Source: Variovorax sp. OK212 (lineage in GTDB: Bacteria > Pseudomonadota > Gammaproteobacteria > Burkholderiales > Burkholderiaceae_C). Taken from it: DNA of 64,000 nucleotides. Below are positions 8,560 to 16,838 of this stretch, in pieces; the first letter of the stretch is position 1; each line of letters begins with the position of its first letter. The position numbers and the translations under genes are program-made. Where the stretch lies: NCBI RefSeq assembly GCF_900112425.1, contig NZ_FOLP01000004.1:124001-188000 (forward strand). The letters run 5' to 3'. Under the pieces are notes generated by a model, which worked only from the letters and a program-made list of their open reading frames with translations, did no database searches and had not been told where the DNA came from.

Positions 8560-9752
8560 GCGACACCGCCTTCCGTCACGGGCACGCCGCGGTGCCAGCG
8601 CCACCAACGCGCCACGATGCTGAACTTGTAGTGAAGCTCCCCGCTGTCCGGGTGGCGCACGAAGTAATAGTCGCGCTCGAGCAGGTGCGTAAGCTCGAGC
8701 CAGCTTTCACGGTCCAGCGCCGGAACAACGCTCTTGGCACGGTTGATGGCGGACTGCATGGACATCGAACCTGCCGTCGACGCCACCGCGTCCAGCAACG
8801 CGTGGCATGCCGTGCGATCGTGGGTGTAGTACTCGCGCGTTCGTTCCTCGTAGTGCTTCAGATGCCAGGGGTCGAGCGCGGACCGGATGGCATCGGCCAC
8901 TTCCTTGCGCACGTCATCGGCCGTCACGCGGTAGGCCGACCCCGCGTGCCTGGCCTTGAGCTTGCTGAGCACATGGTGGATGTAGAACGGGATGTTGTCG
9001 ACCTCTGCAGCCACCACGCCGGCCACGGCGTCTTCGGCCATGGCAATGCGGTTGTCCTGGAACAGCTGCAGCGCGAGGGACACCGCATCGGCATGCGCCA
9101 GGGGCGGCACCTCCATCGTGGCCATGTCGTTGACCGGTGCGTTGACATAGCCTTGCTGCTTCAAGTGCCGCACGACGTGGTGCAGGCCGATCGAGCCGGT
9201 GAACACCATCCGGACCTTGGCGTTTTCCTGGCGGATGCTGCGCAGCACGTCCAGCAGTTCCATCGCGTCCTGCGGTGCGGTCTTCGCGAGGTTCTGCAGC
9301 ATCATGGGCAGTTCGTCCCACAGGAAAACCACGCACTGCGTCTGCGCCGATTCGCCCAGGTGGGCCAGGGTATCGACCAGACCCTGCTTCCACGTCTTGG
9401 CGGCAAAGTTCGGGAGCGTGACCGGACCGATCTTCAGCCCCGCGGCTTCCGAACCGATGCCCGCAAGCCATTCCCTGAACTTCTTGACCTTGCTGAGCAG
9501 CGGGTGCAAATCGGCCATCACGTACTGGACGAACTCGTTGGCGCTGCGTACGCCTTCCAGGTCGCGCTTGACCATCACCCAACCGTCGCGTTGCTGCGCT
9601 TCGAGCTTGCTGAGCACGTGGGTCTTGCCCATGCGCCGTTCGGCGACGAGTTGCAGGCTTTGGGTTTCGAGGATGTCCATGACCTCGGCCACCAAGGTGT
9701 CCCGGCCCACGATGTCTTCGAGCGCCAGCGCGCCGCCTGGGTTGATTTTCAT
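8556..9752 (-). CDS. P-loop ATPase (archaeal-ATPase/STAND-like), first gene of a pair
   Basis: 398 residues. It opens with an E-D-I-V-G-R-D segment typical of AAA/STAND ATPases just before the P loop. Walker A is A-E-R-R-M-G-K-T (37-44), with Ala in the first glycine position, a variant seen in archaeal-ATPase-like proteins. Walker B is V-V-F-L-W-D-E (141-147), followed by a V-F-T-G-S sensor strand near residue 200. The C-terminal 90 residues look like a winged helix ending in an aromatic, basic tail (R-W-W-R-W-H-R). The start has no clear Shine-Dalgarno. Its stop overlaps the next ATPase gene, so the two proteins are probably made together and may interact. Function unknown. Confidence 0.8.
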   Translation of the reverse strand: MKINPGGALALEDIVGRDTLVAEVMDILETQSLQLVAERRMGKTHVLSKLEAQQRDGWVMVKRDLEGVRSANEFVQYVMADLHPLLSKVKKFREWLAGIGSEAAGLKIGPVTLPNFAAKTWKQGLVDTLAHLGESAQTQCVVFLWDELPMMLQNLAKTAPQDAMELLDVLRSIRQENAKVRMVFTGSIGLHHVVRHLKQQGYVNAPVNDMATMEVPPLAHADAVSLALQLFQDNRIAMAEDAVAGVVAAEVDNIPFYIHHVLSKLKARHAGSAYRVTADDVRKEVADAIRSALDPWHLKHYEERTREYYTHDRTACHALLDAVASTAGSMSMQSAINRAKSVVPALDRESWLELTHLLERDYYFVRHPDSGELHYKFSIVARWWRWHRGVPVTEGGVA

Positions 9753-9753
9753 T

Positions 9754-9783
9754 GAAGTACGATGAATTTAACGTACGTCAAAT
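9754..9783 (-). promoter_or_regulatory. AT-rich leader with ACGTACGT palindrome upstream of the ATPase pair
   Basis: The gap between hpaI and the ATPase pair has an AT-rich stretch unlike its surroundings. It contains the palindrome ACGTACGT (9771-9778). On the minus strand it also contains TTGACG (9781-9776), resembling a -35 box, and TTAAAT (9771-9766), resembling a -10 box, but the two are not correctly spaced with each other. It is probably the promoter or operator of the ATPase genes. This is inference only. Confidence 0.3.
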
Positions 9784-9822
9784 CTAGCATGCATTGCCGT
9801 GAGCGCGCTGTCCGAGCGCCGC

Positions 9823-10644
9823 TCAGTAGCCCGGCGAGCCAGTGTTGGCCGTGCGGTTTTTGTACTTCGCCAGCAATTCCTTGGCCGCGGCCGCCAGCAC
9901 GATGGTGTCCACCCCCACCGCCACGAACAGCGCGCCGGCCGCGAGCCACTTGCGCGCCTGCTCCTCGGTGGTCGACAGGATGCCCGGCGCCTTGCCGGCC
10001 TTGAGGATGCGCGCGATGGCGTCGGCGATCACGGCCTGCACCTCGGGATGGTTGGGCTGGCCCACGAAGCCCATCGAGGCCGACAGGTCGGCCGGGCCGA
10101 TGAACACGCCGTCCACGCCCGGCGTGGCCGCGATGGCGTCGATGTTCTTCATCGCCTCCACCGTCTCGGCCTGCACCAGCAGGCAGGTCTGCGCGTTGGC
10201 TTCGTGCAGGTAGTTGGGGTAGGCCTGCCAGCGCGAGGCGCGCGCCAGCGCGCTGCCCATGCCGCGGATGCCTTCGGGCGGGTAGCGCATGCCCTGCACC
10301 AGGCGCGCGGCCTGCTCGGCGGTGTCGACCATGGGCACCAGCAGCGTCTGCGCGCCGATGTCCAGGTATTGCTTGATCAGCGTGGTGTCGCCCACCGGAA
10401 TGCGCACGATGGGGTGCGAGCGCTCGGCTTCGGGCTGGGCCGACCACATGCTGGAGATGCCCTGCAGCTGCGCGAGCACCGAGCGCACGTCGTTGGGCGC
10501 GTGCTCGCCGTCGACCAGCAGCCAGTCGTAGCCGGTGCCGGCCAGGATCTCGGCCGCATAGCCGTCGGCCAGGCCGACCCACAGGCCGATCTGGGGCTTG
10601 CCGGCCTGCAGGGCCTGCTTGAAGGTGTTGAGGGGCGTTTGCAT
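9823..10644 (-). CDS. hpaI: 4-hydroxy-2-oxoheptanedioate aldolase (HpaI)
   Basis: 273 residues. Class II HpaI-type aldolase: it cleaves 4-hydroxy-2-oxoheptane-1,7-dioate to pyruvate and succinate semialdehyde, the last step of the homoprotocatechuate meta pathway. Visible family features are V-D-G-E-H-A-P-N (catalytic His at about 48), the V-Q-A-E-T metal ligand region, and [12 protein letters not shown] near residue 180. The last 25 residues (Y-K-N-R-T-A-N-T-G) are a variable tail. It is the most distal gene of the hpa operon, separated from hpaH by a repetitive element of about 100 bases. Confidence 0.93.
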   Translation of the reverse strand: MQTPLNTFKQALQAGKPQIGLWVGLADGYAAEILAGTGYDWLLVDGEHAPNDVRSVLAQLQGISSMWSAQPEAERSHPIVRIPVGDTTLIKQYLDIGAQTLLVPMVDTAEQAARLVQGMRYPPEGIRGMGSALARASRWQAYPNYLHEANAQTCLLVQAETVEAMKNIDAIAATPGVDGVFIGPADLSASMGFVGQPNHPEVQAVIADAIARILKAGKAPGILSTTEEQARKWLAAGALFVAVGVDTIVLAAAAKELLAKYKNRTANTGSPGY

Positions 10645-10675
10645 TGTTCAGTCCAGTAGATGGAAGGGTGCTGTC

Positions 10676-10779
10676 TTCATTCGTGGAACACCGCGGAACC
10701 GGCTTTGCCGGGCCGCTGGTGTTGCCCCCGGTAGGGGGTTGGCGAAGCGACACGAAGTGCGCGAAGCCTGGGGGCGAGC
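10676..10779 (-). repeat. REP-like repetitive element behind hpaH
   Basis: Directly after the hpaH stop codon the minus strand contains a GC-rich stem (ACCCCCTACCGGGGG) and then an imperfect hairpin around CCGGCAAAGCCGG. I recognise this type of element (a GCTTCGC-ACCCCC-GGGGG core, then CGGCC-GCCGG arms) as a frequent interspersed repeat of Variovorax-like genomes. A related but diverged copy lies at 45786-45880. Position inside an operon suggests mRNA folding or partial termination between hpaH and hpaI. Confidence 0.6.
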
Positions 10780-10780
10780 G

Positions 10781-11584
10781 TCATGCAAAGCGGAAGGCGA
10801 TCGACCCGAGCGGGCCGTAGTCGGCATGGAATGTGTCGCCGGGCAGGGCGGTGGTGGGGCGCGTGAACGAGCCGCCCAGCACCACCTCGCCGGCCTCCAG
10901 GCATTCGTCCCACGGCGCGAGCTTGTTGGCCAGCCACGCCACGCCGGTGGCCGGGTGGTTGAGCACGGCCGCGGCCACGCCCGACTCCTCGATCACGCCG
11001 TTCTTGTAGAGCAGCGCGCTCACCCAGCGCAGGTCGACCGCGTCGGGCTTCACCGGGCGCCCGCCCATCACGATGCCGGCGTTGGCCGCGTTGTCGGCAA
11101 TGGTGTCGAACACGCGGCGCATGGCCTTGGTGTTCCGGTCGAACTGCTCGATGCGCGCATCGATGATCTCGATGGCGGGCACCACGTAGTCGGTGGCGGC
11201 CAGCACGTCGAAGATGGTCACGTTCGGCCCCTGCAGCTTCTTGCCGAGGACGAAGGCCAGCTCCACCTCGACGCGCGGCGCGATGAAGCGCTTGAACGGG
11301 ATGTCGCCGCCCTGCTCGAAGAACATGTCGTCCAGCAGCGTGCCGTAGTCGGGCTCGTCGATCTGGCTGGACTGCTGCATGGCGCGCGAGGTCAGGCCGA
11401 TCTTGTGGCCCTTCACCGTGCGGCCCTCGGCGATCTTGGTCTTCACCCATTCGCGCGAGATGGCGTAGCCGTCCTCGATGGTCATCTCTGGGAAGCGCTT
11501 GGAGAAATGCTCGACCTGCACGCGCGACTTCTCGCTTTCGTGCAGCTCGGCGGCCAGTTGGGCGATGGTGGCTTGGGAGAGCAT
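10781..11584 (-). CDS. hpaH: 2-oxo-hept-4-ene-1,7-dioate hydratase (HpaH)
   Basis: 267 residues, the usual length of HpaH. It belongs to the fumarylacetoacetase/hydratase fold family that hydrates 2-oxohept-enedioate to the 4-hydroxy-2-oxo acid split by HpaI. Recognisable stretches are G-H-K-I-G-L-T-S near residue 60, [11 protein letters not shown] near 105 (metal-binding acidic residues), and G-G-S-F-T-R-P near 235. It lies 13 bases after hpaF in the same direction, within the hpa operon. Confidence 0.93.
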   Translation of the reverse strand: MLSQATIAQLAAELHESEKSRVQVEHFSKRFPEMTIEDGYAISREWVKTKIAEGRTVKGHKIGLTSRAMQQSSQIDEPDYGTLLDDMFFEQGGDIPFKRFIAPRVEVELAFVLGKKLQGPNVTIFDVLAATDYVVPAIEIIDARIEQFDRNTKAMRRVFDTIADNAANAGIVMGGRPVKPDAVDLRWVSALLYKNGVIEESGVAAAVLNHPATGVAWLANKLAPWDECLEAGEVVLGGSFTRPTTALPGDTFHADYGPLGSIAFRFA

Positions 11585-11597
11585 GGGTTCGGCTCGT

Positions 11598-12005
11598 TCA
11601 GTTCTTGTTGAACAGGGGATGCAGGTTGCTGTGCTTGCCGTCGTACACCTGCCCGGGGCTTTCGTCGATCTGCAGCGTGATGCCGATGGGGCGCTGGTCG
11701 AAGATGGGCGCGAAATGCGCGCGCACGTCGGCCAGCAGTTCGTCGCCGGCTTTCTTCTTCACCGCCTCGGAGCGCCCCGCGGCCATGCGGATGTTGAGGT
11801 ACACGAAGGCGTAGTCGGCCTTGCCGTCGGCCACCGCGTGATGCGCGGCGGGGTAGGCCAGAACGCGCGTGCCGCCGATGGGGAACACCGGCTTGCCGGC
11901 CTCGTCGCGCTGCTGGAGCATGGTGTCGGCCAGCGTGCGGCACAGCGCCGACATGTCGGTCTCGGCCTCGATGTTGGGCGTGTACAGAATCACCAGGTGG
12001 GGCAT
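11598..12005 (-). CDS. hpaF: 5-carboxymethyl-2-hydroxymuconate isomerase (HpaF)
   Basis: 135 residues. The protein begins M-P-H-L; the proline exposed after removal of Met is the general base of this tautomerase family (CHMI). The enzyme shifts the double bond of 5-carboxymethyl-2-hydroxymuconate before decarboxylation. C-terminal to this, [11 protein letters not shown] fits the family. It lies between the ring-cleavage dioxygenase genes and hpaH, with 13-base gaps on both sides, so it belongs to the same transcript. Confidence 0.92.
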   Translation of the reverse strand: MPHLVILYTPNIEAETDMSALCRTLADTMLQQRDEAGKPVFPIGGTRVLAYPAAHHAVADGKADYAFVYLNIRMAAGRSEAVKKKAGDELLADVRAHFAPIFDQRPIGITLQIDESPGQVYDGKHSNLHPLFNKN

Positions 12006-12018
12006 CGTCGTTCTCCGT

Positions 12019-12846
12019 TCATTCCACCGACATGGTCGCGGCCGTGCATGTCACCGCGAAGATCGGAATGGCCTTCATGTGAAAGATCTCGCCCTTGCCG
12101 CGCGCGGCCGCGGCCACGCTGAGAAAGGTGCGGATCTCGAAGCCGCCCTGGCCCGCTTCGCGGTAGGTGGCCTCGTCGCCGTAGTCGTCCTGCGAGAGCA
12201 TGCCTTCGCGGTCGTTGGCGCACCAGCGGCGCATGAACTCGGCGTCCCACTCGGCGTTGACCTTGCCCGAGTCGGGCGTGGCCGGCCAGTGCGAGATGCC
12301 GCCGGTGCCCACCAGCGCAATGCGCTCGGGCACCTTGTCGCAGGCGCGGCGCAAGGCTTCGCCGAAGGCCCATGCGCGGTGCAGCGGCGTGAGCGGCGGG
12401 CCCTGGCAGTTGATGTTCACGGGGATCACCTTGGTGTCGAAGTTCGGCGTGAGGAAGTTCAGCGGCACCATGATGCCGTGGTCGAACTTCCATTCTTCCG
12501 CGTAGGCCACGTCCACCGTCTGCATCACCTCGCGAATGAGGCGCTGCGAGAGCGCGGCGTCACCGGGGATGGTGTGCTTCCCAATGCCCAGCCACTTCGG
12601 GTCTTCGATGGGGCCTTCGTAGCTGTCGGCCATGCCGATGGCATAGGCCGGCATGTTGTTCATGAAGAAGTTCGCGAAGTGCTCCGCCGCGATCACGATC
12701 ACCGCGTCGGGCTTGGTCGCGCGCATCGCCTCGCCGAAGCGGTGGAACTGCGCGTGGAACTCGTCTTTCACCGCCGGGTCGGCCAGGTGCGCGCGGCCGG
12801 TGATGCCGGGGGCGTGGCTGCACACGCCTGCGAATACGAGGCTCAT
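12019..12846 (-). CDS. Class III extradiol ring-cleavage dioxygenase, LigB-like catalytic subunit
   Basis: 275 residues. Residues matching the iron ligands of LigB (His12, His61, Glu242) are seen at H11, H56 and E237, with the same 181-residue spacing between the second and third. The further active-site histidines fit H123 (F-D-H-G) and H186 (I-S-H-W). The enzyme opens a catechol ring with O2. In this operon the expected substrate is 3,4-dihydroxyphenylacetate, normally handled by single-subunit HpaD, which is missing. Its ATG overlaps the stop of the LigA-like gene (ATGA, 12843-12846), which supports a two-subunit enzyme. Substrate assignment is inferred from the neighbours. Confidence 0.85.
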   Translation of the reverse strand: MSLVFAGVCSHAPGITGRAHLADPAVKDEFHAQFHRFGEAMRATKPDAVIVIAAEHFANFFMNNMPAYAIGMADSYEGPIEDPKWLGIGKHTIPGDAALSQRLIREVMQTVDVAYAEEWKFDHGIMVPLNFLTPNFDTKVIPVNINCQGPPLTPLHRAWAFGEALRRACDKVPERIALVGTGGISHWPATPDSGKVNAEWDAEFMRRWCANDREGMLSQDDYGDEATYREAGQGGFEIRTFLSVAAAARGKGEIFHMKAIPIFAVTCTAATMSVE

Positions 12847-13178
12847 ACGCCTGCCACTTTCTCGTTGGTGCCGGTTGTCATTGCATAGATGCCCGCGCGC
12901 ACCGGGCCGTACTTGCGCACGCCCTCGCGCATGGCTTCGAGGTAGTCGGCCCAGGCGATGCCCAGCAGCGGCGCGAAGTGCATCAGCAACTGGCCGTTGC
13001 AACCGAGCACATAGAGCTTGCCGATGTCGCCGCTGTCGATGGCCTCGCGCTCTTCGTCGCTGAGGTCGTAGCCGCCGAGCAATGTGGCGCGCGCGTCGCC
13101 GCCTTCGGCGTAGCGCCGCTGCACGTCCTGCTCGCGGTTCAGCGCGAACAGGAACTTCTGCATCGCATAGAGGCTCAT
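12843..13178 (-). CDS. LigA-like small subunit of extradiol dioxygenase
   Basis: 111 residues, all-helical. It matches the LigA-type domain of protocatechuate 4,5-dioxygenase-like enzymes (an early L-N-R-E segment, then L-L-H-F-A-P-L and a Y-L-E-A-M-R-E-G-V stretch). In LigAB this subunit caps the active site of the catalytic LigB subunit and lacks metal ligands of its own. The start is 3 bases after the end of the Bug receptor gene and its stop overlaps the LigB-like start, so all are co-translated. A free-standing LigA-like subunit is not part of the classical hpa operon. Confidence 0.8.
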   Translation of the reverse strand: MSLYAMQKFLFALNREQDVQRRYAEGGDARATLLGGYDLSDEEREAIDSGDIGKLYVLGCNGQLLMHFAPLLGIAWADYLEAMREGVRKYGPVRAGIYAMTTGTNEKVAGV

Positions 13179-13181
13179 CGT

Positions 13182-14156
13182 TCAGCCCTCGACCTGGATG
13201 TTGGCCTTGCGGATCACGTCGCCGTACTTCGCGATTTCGCTCTGGATGAACGCCGCGAAGCGCTCCGGCGTGCCCGACAGCGACGCGATGCCGCCCTTGT
13301 GAAAAGTCTCCGTCACCACCGGCCTCGCGAGCGCGCGGTTCACCTCGGCGTTCATGCGCTGCACCACGGCGTCGGGCGTGCCGGCGGGGGCCAGCAGGCC
13401 GTTCCACGAATTGGACTCGATGGCCACACCCTGTTCCGCCAGTGTGGGTATGGCCGGTGCGTACTGCGAACGCTGCGCGGTCGCCATGCCCAGCGCCACC
13501 AGCTTGCCGCTTTGCACATGGCTGCGGAACTCGGGCCAGTTGCCGAACATCATCGTCACCTGGCCGCCGAGCAGGTCGGTGAGCGCCGGGCCCTGGCCCT
13601 TGTAGGGCACGTGCACGATGTCCAGGCCCATCTGCAGCTTGAGCATCTCGCCCGAGAGGTGGGCCGAGGTGCCGTTGCCGAAGGAGGCGAAGCTTAGCGT
13701 GCCGGGCTTGGCCTTGGCCTGGTTGCGCAGGTCGGCGAGCGTCTTCAGGCCGCTGTTCGGGTGCGTGGCCAGCACGTGCTCCGACATGCCCATGAGCGCG
13801 ACCGGGCGCAGGTCTTTCTGCGTGTCGTAGGGCAGCTTGCGGATCAGCGTCTGGTTGGCCGTGAAGCTGTTGGCCACGCAGACGAAGGTGTAGCCGTCAG
13901 CGGCGGCCTTGGCGGCGGCATCGACGCCGATCACCGTGCCCGCGCCGGGCTTGTTGTCGACGATCACGGGCTGGCCCAGCGCCTTCGACAGTTCCACGCC
14001 CACCAGGCGCGCGACGAAGTCGGTGGTGCCGCCGGGGGTGAAGGGCACGATCACGCGGATCGGCTTGCTGGGCCATGCGGCCTGCGCGCGTGCCAGCGAA
14101 GGCAGCGCGGCGAAAGCGGCCGCGCCCTGCAGCAGCGTGCGACGGCTGGCGTTCAC
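13182..14156 (-). CDS. Bug-type periplasmic substrate-binding protein, start in or next to a 36-bp repeat
   Basis: 324 residues if translation starts at the GTG at 14156. The N-terminus is then V-N-A-S-R-R-T-L-L-Q-G with a hydrophobic stretch ending A-R-A-Q-A, a proper Tat-like signal. The frame stays open upstream for 36 more codons through a threefold repeat, up to a GTG at 14264 that overlaps the hpaE stop (GTGA). Starts at 14192, 14228 or 14264 would add 12, 24 or 36 residues before the signal. The body has Bug features: V-P-F-T-P-G-G-T-T-D, D-N-K-P-G-A-G, P-Y-D-T. It is probably the receptor for uptake of an aromatic or related acid used by the hpa pathway. Confidence 0.85.
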   Translation of the reverse strand: MNASRRTLLQGAAAFAALPSLARAQAAWPSKPIRVIVPFTPGGTTDFVARLVGVELSKALGQPVIVDNKPGAGTVIGVDAAAKAAADGYTFVCVANSFTANQTLIRKLPYDTQKDLRPVALMGMSEHVLATHPNSGLKTLADLRNQAKAKPGTLSFASFGNGTSAHLSGEMLKLQMGLDIVHVPYKGQGPALTDLLGGQVTMMFGNWPEFRSHVQSGKLVALGMATAQRSQYAPAIPTLAEQGVAIESNSWNGLLAPAGTPDAVVQRMNAEVNRALARPVVTETFHKGGIASLSGTPERFAAFIQSEIAKYGDVIRKANIQVEG

Positions 14157-14264
14157 GCCACGCCCCAGTGGGAGTTCGGGGACCTGGCTCACGCCACACC
14201 CCAGCGAGAGTCTTGGGGTTTGGCTCACGCCACGCCCCAGCGAGAGTCTTGGGGCCTGGCTCAC
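14157..14264 (-). repeat. 36-bp tandem repeat (3 units) with in-frame GTG codons at the hpaE/receptor junction
   Basis: On the minus strand, units 14264-14229, 14228-14193 and 14192-14157 each begin GTGAGCCAG and end near CTGGGGCGTGGC. The 12 bases before the first unit (the end of hpaE, encoding W-G-V-A) are the same CTGGGGCGTGGC, so the array looks like a tandem duplication of the hpaE-stop/receptor-start junction. The units encode three diverged copies of a 12-residue peptide in the receptor frame. Unit 3 is the most diverged. Confidence 0.85.
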
Positions 14265-15727
14265 GCCACGCCCCAGTGCGGAATGTGGTGCGAGCCCAGC
14301 GACACCGCCACGTTCTTCGGCTCGCAGAACACCTCGTAGCTCCAGGTGCCGCCTTCGCGGCCCGTGCCCGAGGCCTTGGTGCCGCCGAAGGGCTGGCGCA
14401 GGTCACGCACGTTCTGGCTGTTGACGAAGCACATGCCGGCCTCCACGGCGGCGGCCACGCGATGGGCCTTGCCGATGTTCTCGGTCCACACGTAGCTGCT
14501 CAGGCCGTAGGCGATGTCGTTGGCCAGGCGGATGGCGTCGGCCTCGTCCTTGAACGGAATCAGGCAGGCGACCGGGCCGAAGATTTCTTCCTGCGCGATC
14601 TTCATGCGGTTGTCGACGTCGGCGAACACCGTGGGCATCACGTAATTGCCGCGCTGAACGCGGTCGGGCAGGTTCGACGGTGCATCCAGGCCACCGCACA
14701 GCAGCGTCGCGCCTTCCTTCGGGCCCAGTTCGATGTAGCTGCGCACCTTGGCCAGGTGGGCCTGCGAGATCATCGGGCCGACGATGGTCTTCTCGTCCAG
14801 CGGGTCGCCCACGGTGATGCGCTTGGCGCGCTCCGCGAACCTGGCGGCGAAGTCCGCATAGATCGACTGCTGCACCAGGATGCGCGAGCCGGCCGTGCAA
14901 CGCTCGCCGTTGTTGCTGAAGATCATGAACACGGCCGCGTCGAGCGCGCGGTCGAGGTCGGCGTCCTCGAAGATCACGAACGGGCTCTTGCCGCCCAGTT
15001 CCATGCTGAACTTCTTCAGCCCCGCGCTCTTCACGATGCGGTTGCCGGTGGCGGTGGAGCCGGTGAACGAGATGGCGCGCACGTCGGGGTGCGCCACCAG
15101 CGGCTCGCCGGCTTCCTTGCCGTAGCCGTGCACCAGGTTCAGCACGCCGGGCGGAATGCCGGCTTCCAGCGCCAGCTCGCCCAGGCGCGCGGCGGTGAGC
15201 GGCGACAGCTCGCTCATCTTCAGCACGGCCGTGTTGCCGAAGGCCAGGCACGGCGCGACCTTCCAGGTGGCCGTCATGAAGGGCACGTTCCACGGGCTGA
15301 TGAGCGCGCACACCCCCACCGGGTGGAACAGCGTGTAGTTCAGGTGCGTGGGCGTGGGGTAGGTGTGGCCGTCCACGCGCGTGCACATCTCGGCGAAGTA
15401 GTAGAAGTTGTCGGCCGCGCGCGGAATCAGCTGCTTGCCGGTCTGGGCGATGACCTGGCCGCAGTCGTTGGTTTCGGTCTGCGCGATCTCGGGCACGTTC
15501 TTCGCAATCAGGTCGCCCAGCTTGCGGATCAGCTTGGCGCGCTCGGGCGCGGGCATGCCGGCCCACTTGGGAAAGGCTTCCTTGGCGGCGGCCACGGCCG
15601 CGTTCACCTCGGCCTCGCCGCCCGAGGCGACTTCGGCCAGCACTTCCTGCGTGGCCGGGTTGACCGTTTCGAAGTAGTCCTTGCCGGTGACGGACTTGCC
15701 GCCGATGAGATGGTTGATCTGTTGCAT
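14261..15727 (-). CDS. hpaE: 5-carboxymethyl-2-hydroxymuconate semialdehyde dehydrogenase (HpaE)
   Basis: 488 residues, the length usual for HpaE. It is an NAD-dependent aldehyde dehydrogenase that oxidises the ring-cleavage product of homoprotocatechuate. Conserved ALDH residues are visible: N147 in S-P-W-N-V-P-F, the F-T-G-S-T-A-T-G nucleotide loop (221-228), Glu243 in M-E-L-G-G-K-S-P, and catalytic Cys277 in N-N-G-E-R-C. The ATG at 15727 was taken because it begins the recognisable HpaE N-terminus; a 21-residue upstream extension is open but unlikely. The stop overlaps a GTG of the downstream repeat. Confidence 0.93.
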   Translation of the reverse strand: MQQINHLIGGKSVTGKDYFETVNPATQEVLAEVASGGEAEVNAAVAAAKEAFPKWAGMPAPERAKLIRKLGDLIAKNVPEIAQTETNDCGQVIAQTGKQLIPRAADNFYYFAEMCTRVDGHTYPTPTHLNYTLFHPVGVCALISPWNVPFMTATWKVAPCLAFGNTAVLKMSELSPLTAARLGELALEAGIPPGVLNLVHGYGKEAGEPLVAHPDVRAISFTGSTATGNRIVKSAGLKKFSMELGGKSPFVIFEDADLDRALDAAVFMIFSNNGERCTAGSRILVQQSIYADFAARFAERAKRITVGDPLDEKTIVGPMISQAHLAKVRSYIELGPKEGATLLCGGLDAPSNLPDRVQRGNYVMPTVFADVDNRMKIAQEEIFGPVACLIPFKDEADAIRLANDIAYGLSSYVWTENIGKAHRVAAAVEAGMCFVNSQNVRDLRQPFGGTKASGTGREGGTWSYEVFCEPKNVAVSLGSHHIPHWGVA

Positions 15728-15747
15728 GAAGAAGTGTCCGGTCGGGG

Positions 15748-16728
15748 TCAGTCGAGTTTGATGTCGCGCGCCTTGATCAAGGCGTGCCATTTCTTGCGTT
15801 CCGCGTCGGTGTAGCGCGTCATTTCGGTGGCGTCGGCGGGGCGGGCTTCCCAGCCGGCGTCGTAGAGCTTCTGGCGCACGCCCGGCTCGGCCATGGCCTT
15901 CTGCAGCTCGGTGCCCAGCCGGGCCTGCACCTCCTTCGGCGTGGCCGCGGGCGCGACCAGGCCCTGCCAGGTGTAGGCCTCGACGCTGGCGAAGCCGAGT
16001 TCCTTGGCGGTGGGGATGTTGGGCAGCTGCGGCACGCGCTCGGCCGACATGGCCAGCAACGGAATCACCTTGCCGGCCTTGACCGCGCTCACGCCGCTGG
16101 GCAGGTCGAGCATCATCAGCGCGACCTGGCCGCCCATGAGGTCCTGCAGCGCGGGCGCGCCGCCCTTGTAGGGCACGTGCAGCATCGACACGCCGGCCTC
16201 GCGCTGGAACAGCTCGAGCGCCAGGTGGTGCGGGCTGCCGGTACCCGGCGTGGCGATGCTGTACTTGCCGGGCGAGGTCTTGAGCGCGGCCAGAAGCGCC
16301 TTGGCGTCGGCGATGCCGGCATTGGGCGCGGCCGTGATGATCAGCGGCGAGCGGCCCATCATGCCGACCAGCGCGAAGTCTTTCTCGGCGTCGTAGGGCA
16401 GCTTCTTGTAGAGCGCGGGGTTGTAGACCAGCACGCCGTTGTCGGCCGAGAACACGGTGTAGCCGTCGCCGGCCGAGCGCGCCACGTTCTCCGACGCGAT
16501 GATCGCGCCCGCGCCGGGGCGGTTGTCCACGAGCACCGGCTGGCTCAGCTGCTGCGAGACCTGCGCGCCCACGGTGCGTGCGAGGAAGTCGGTGCCGCCG
16601 CCGGCCGGGTAGCCGACCACCCAGCGCACGGGCTTGGCGGGGTAGGTGGCCTGCGCGAACGCAGCAGCCGAGGCGGCCAGCGCCAATGCGGCGGCCGTGA
16701 CGTGGAGGAGCTTTTTGCCGTTGATCAT
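15748..16728 (-). CDS. Bug-type periplasmic substrate-binding protein
   Basis: 326 residues from the ATG at 16728. It has a Sec signal peptide (M-I-N-G-K-K-L-L, then an Ala-rich core ending A-F-A-Q-A). Bug motifs follow: V-V-G-Y-P-A-G-G-G-T-D, V-D-N-R-P-G-A-G, P-Y-D-A-E-K, and H-V-P-Y-K-G-G-A-P-A near residue 190. It lies between hpaG and hpaE and is the second Bug receptor of the hpa operon. The two are not near-identical, so they may bind different ligands. No TctA/TctB membrane genes accompany it. Confidence 0.9.
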   Translation of the reverse strand: MINGKKLLHVTAAALALAASAAAFAQATYPAKPVRWVVGYPAGGGTDFLARTVGAQVSQQLSQPVLVDNRPGAGAIIASENVARSAGDGYTVFSADNGVLVYNPALYKKLPYDAEKDFALVGMMGRSPLIITAAPNAGIADAKALLAALKTSPGKYSIATPGTGSPHHLALELFQREAGVSMLHVPYKGGAPALQDLMGGQVALMMLDLPSGVSAVKAGKVIPLLAMSAERVPQLPNIPTAKELGFASVEAYTWQGLVAPAATPKEVQARLGTELQKAMAEPGVRQKLYDAGWEARPADATEMTRYTDAERKKWHALIKARDIKLD

Positions 16729-16838
16729 GTCGTGTTGTCTCCGCTGATCGGGTTGTGAATGTGGCAAGGGAGGAGGCGCGCTGTCGCGCGCTTCGGTTGC
16801 GCGTTGCGGCGCGGCAGTTGTGCGCGGTGGCGCGTGGC

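Noticed and set aside
14157..14264. CRISPR-like 36-bp periodicity
   Set aside because: The units are head to tail without spacers, only three in number, and derive from the hpaE/receptor junction.
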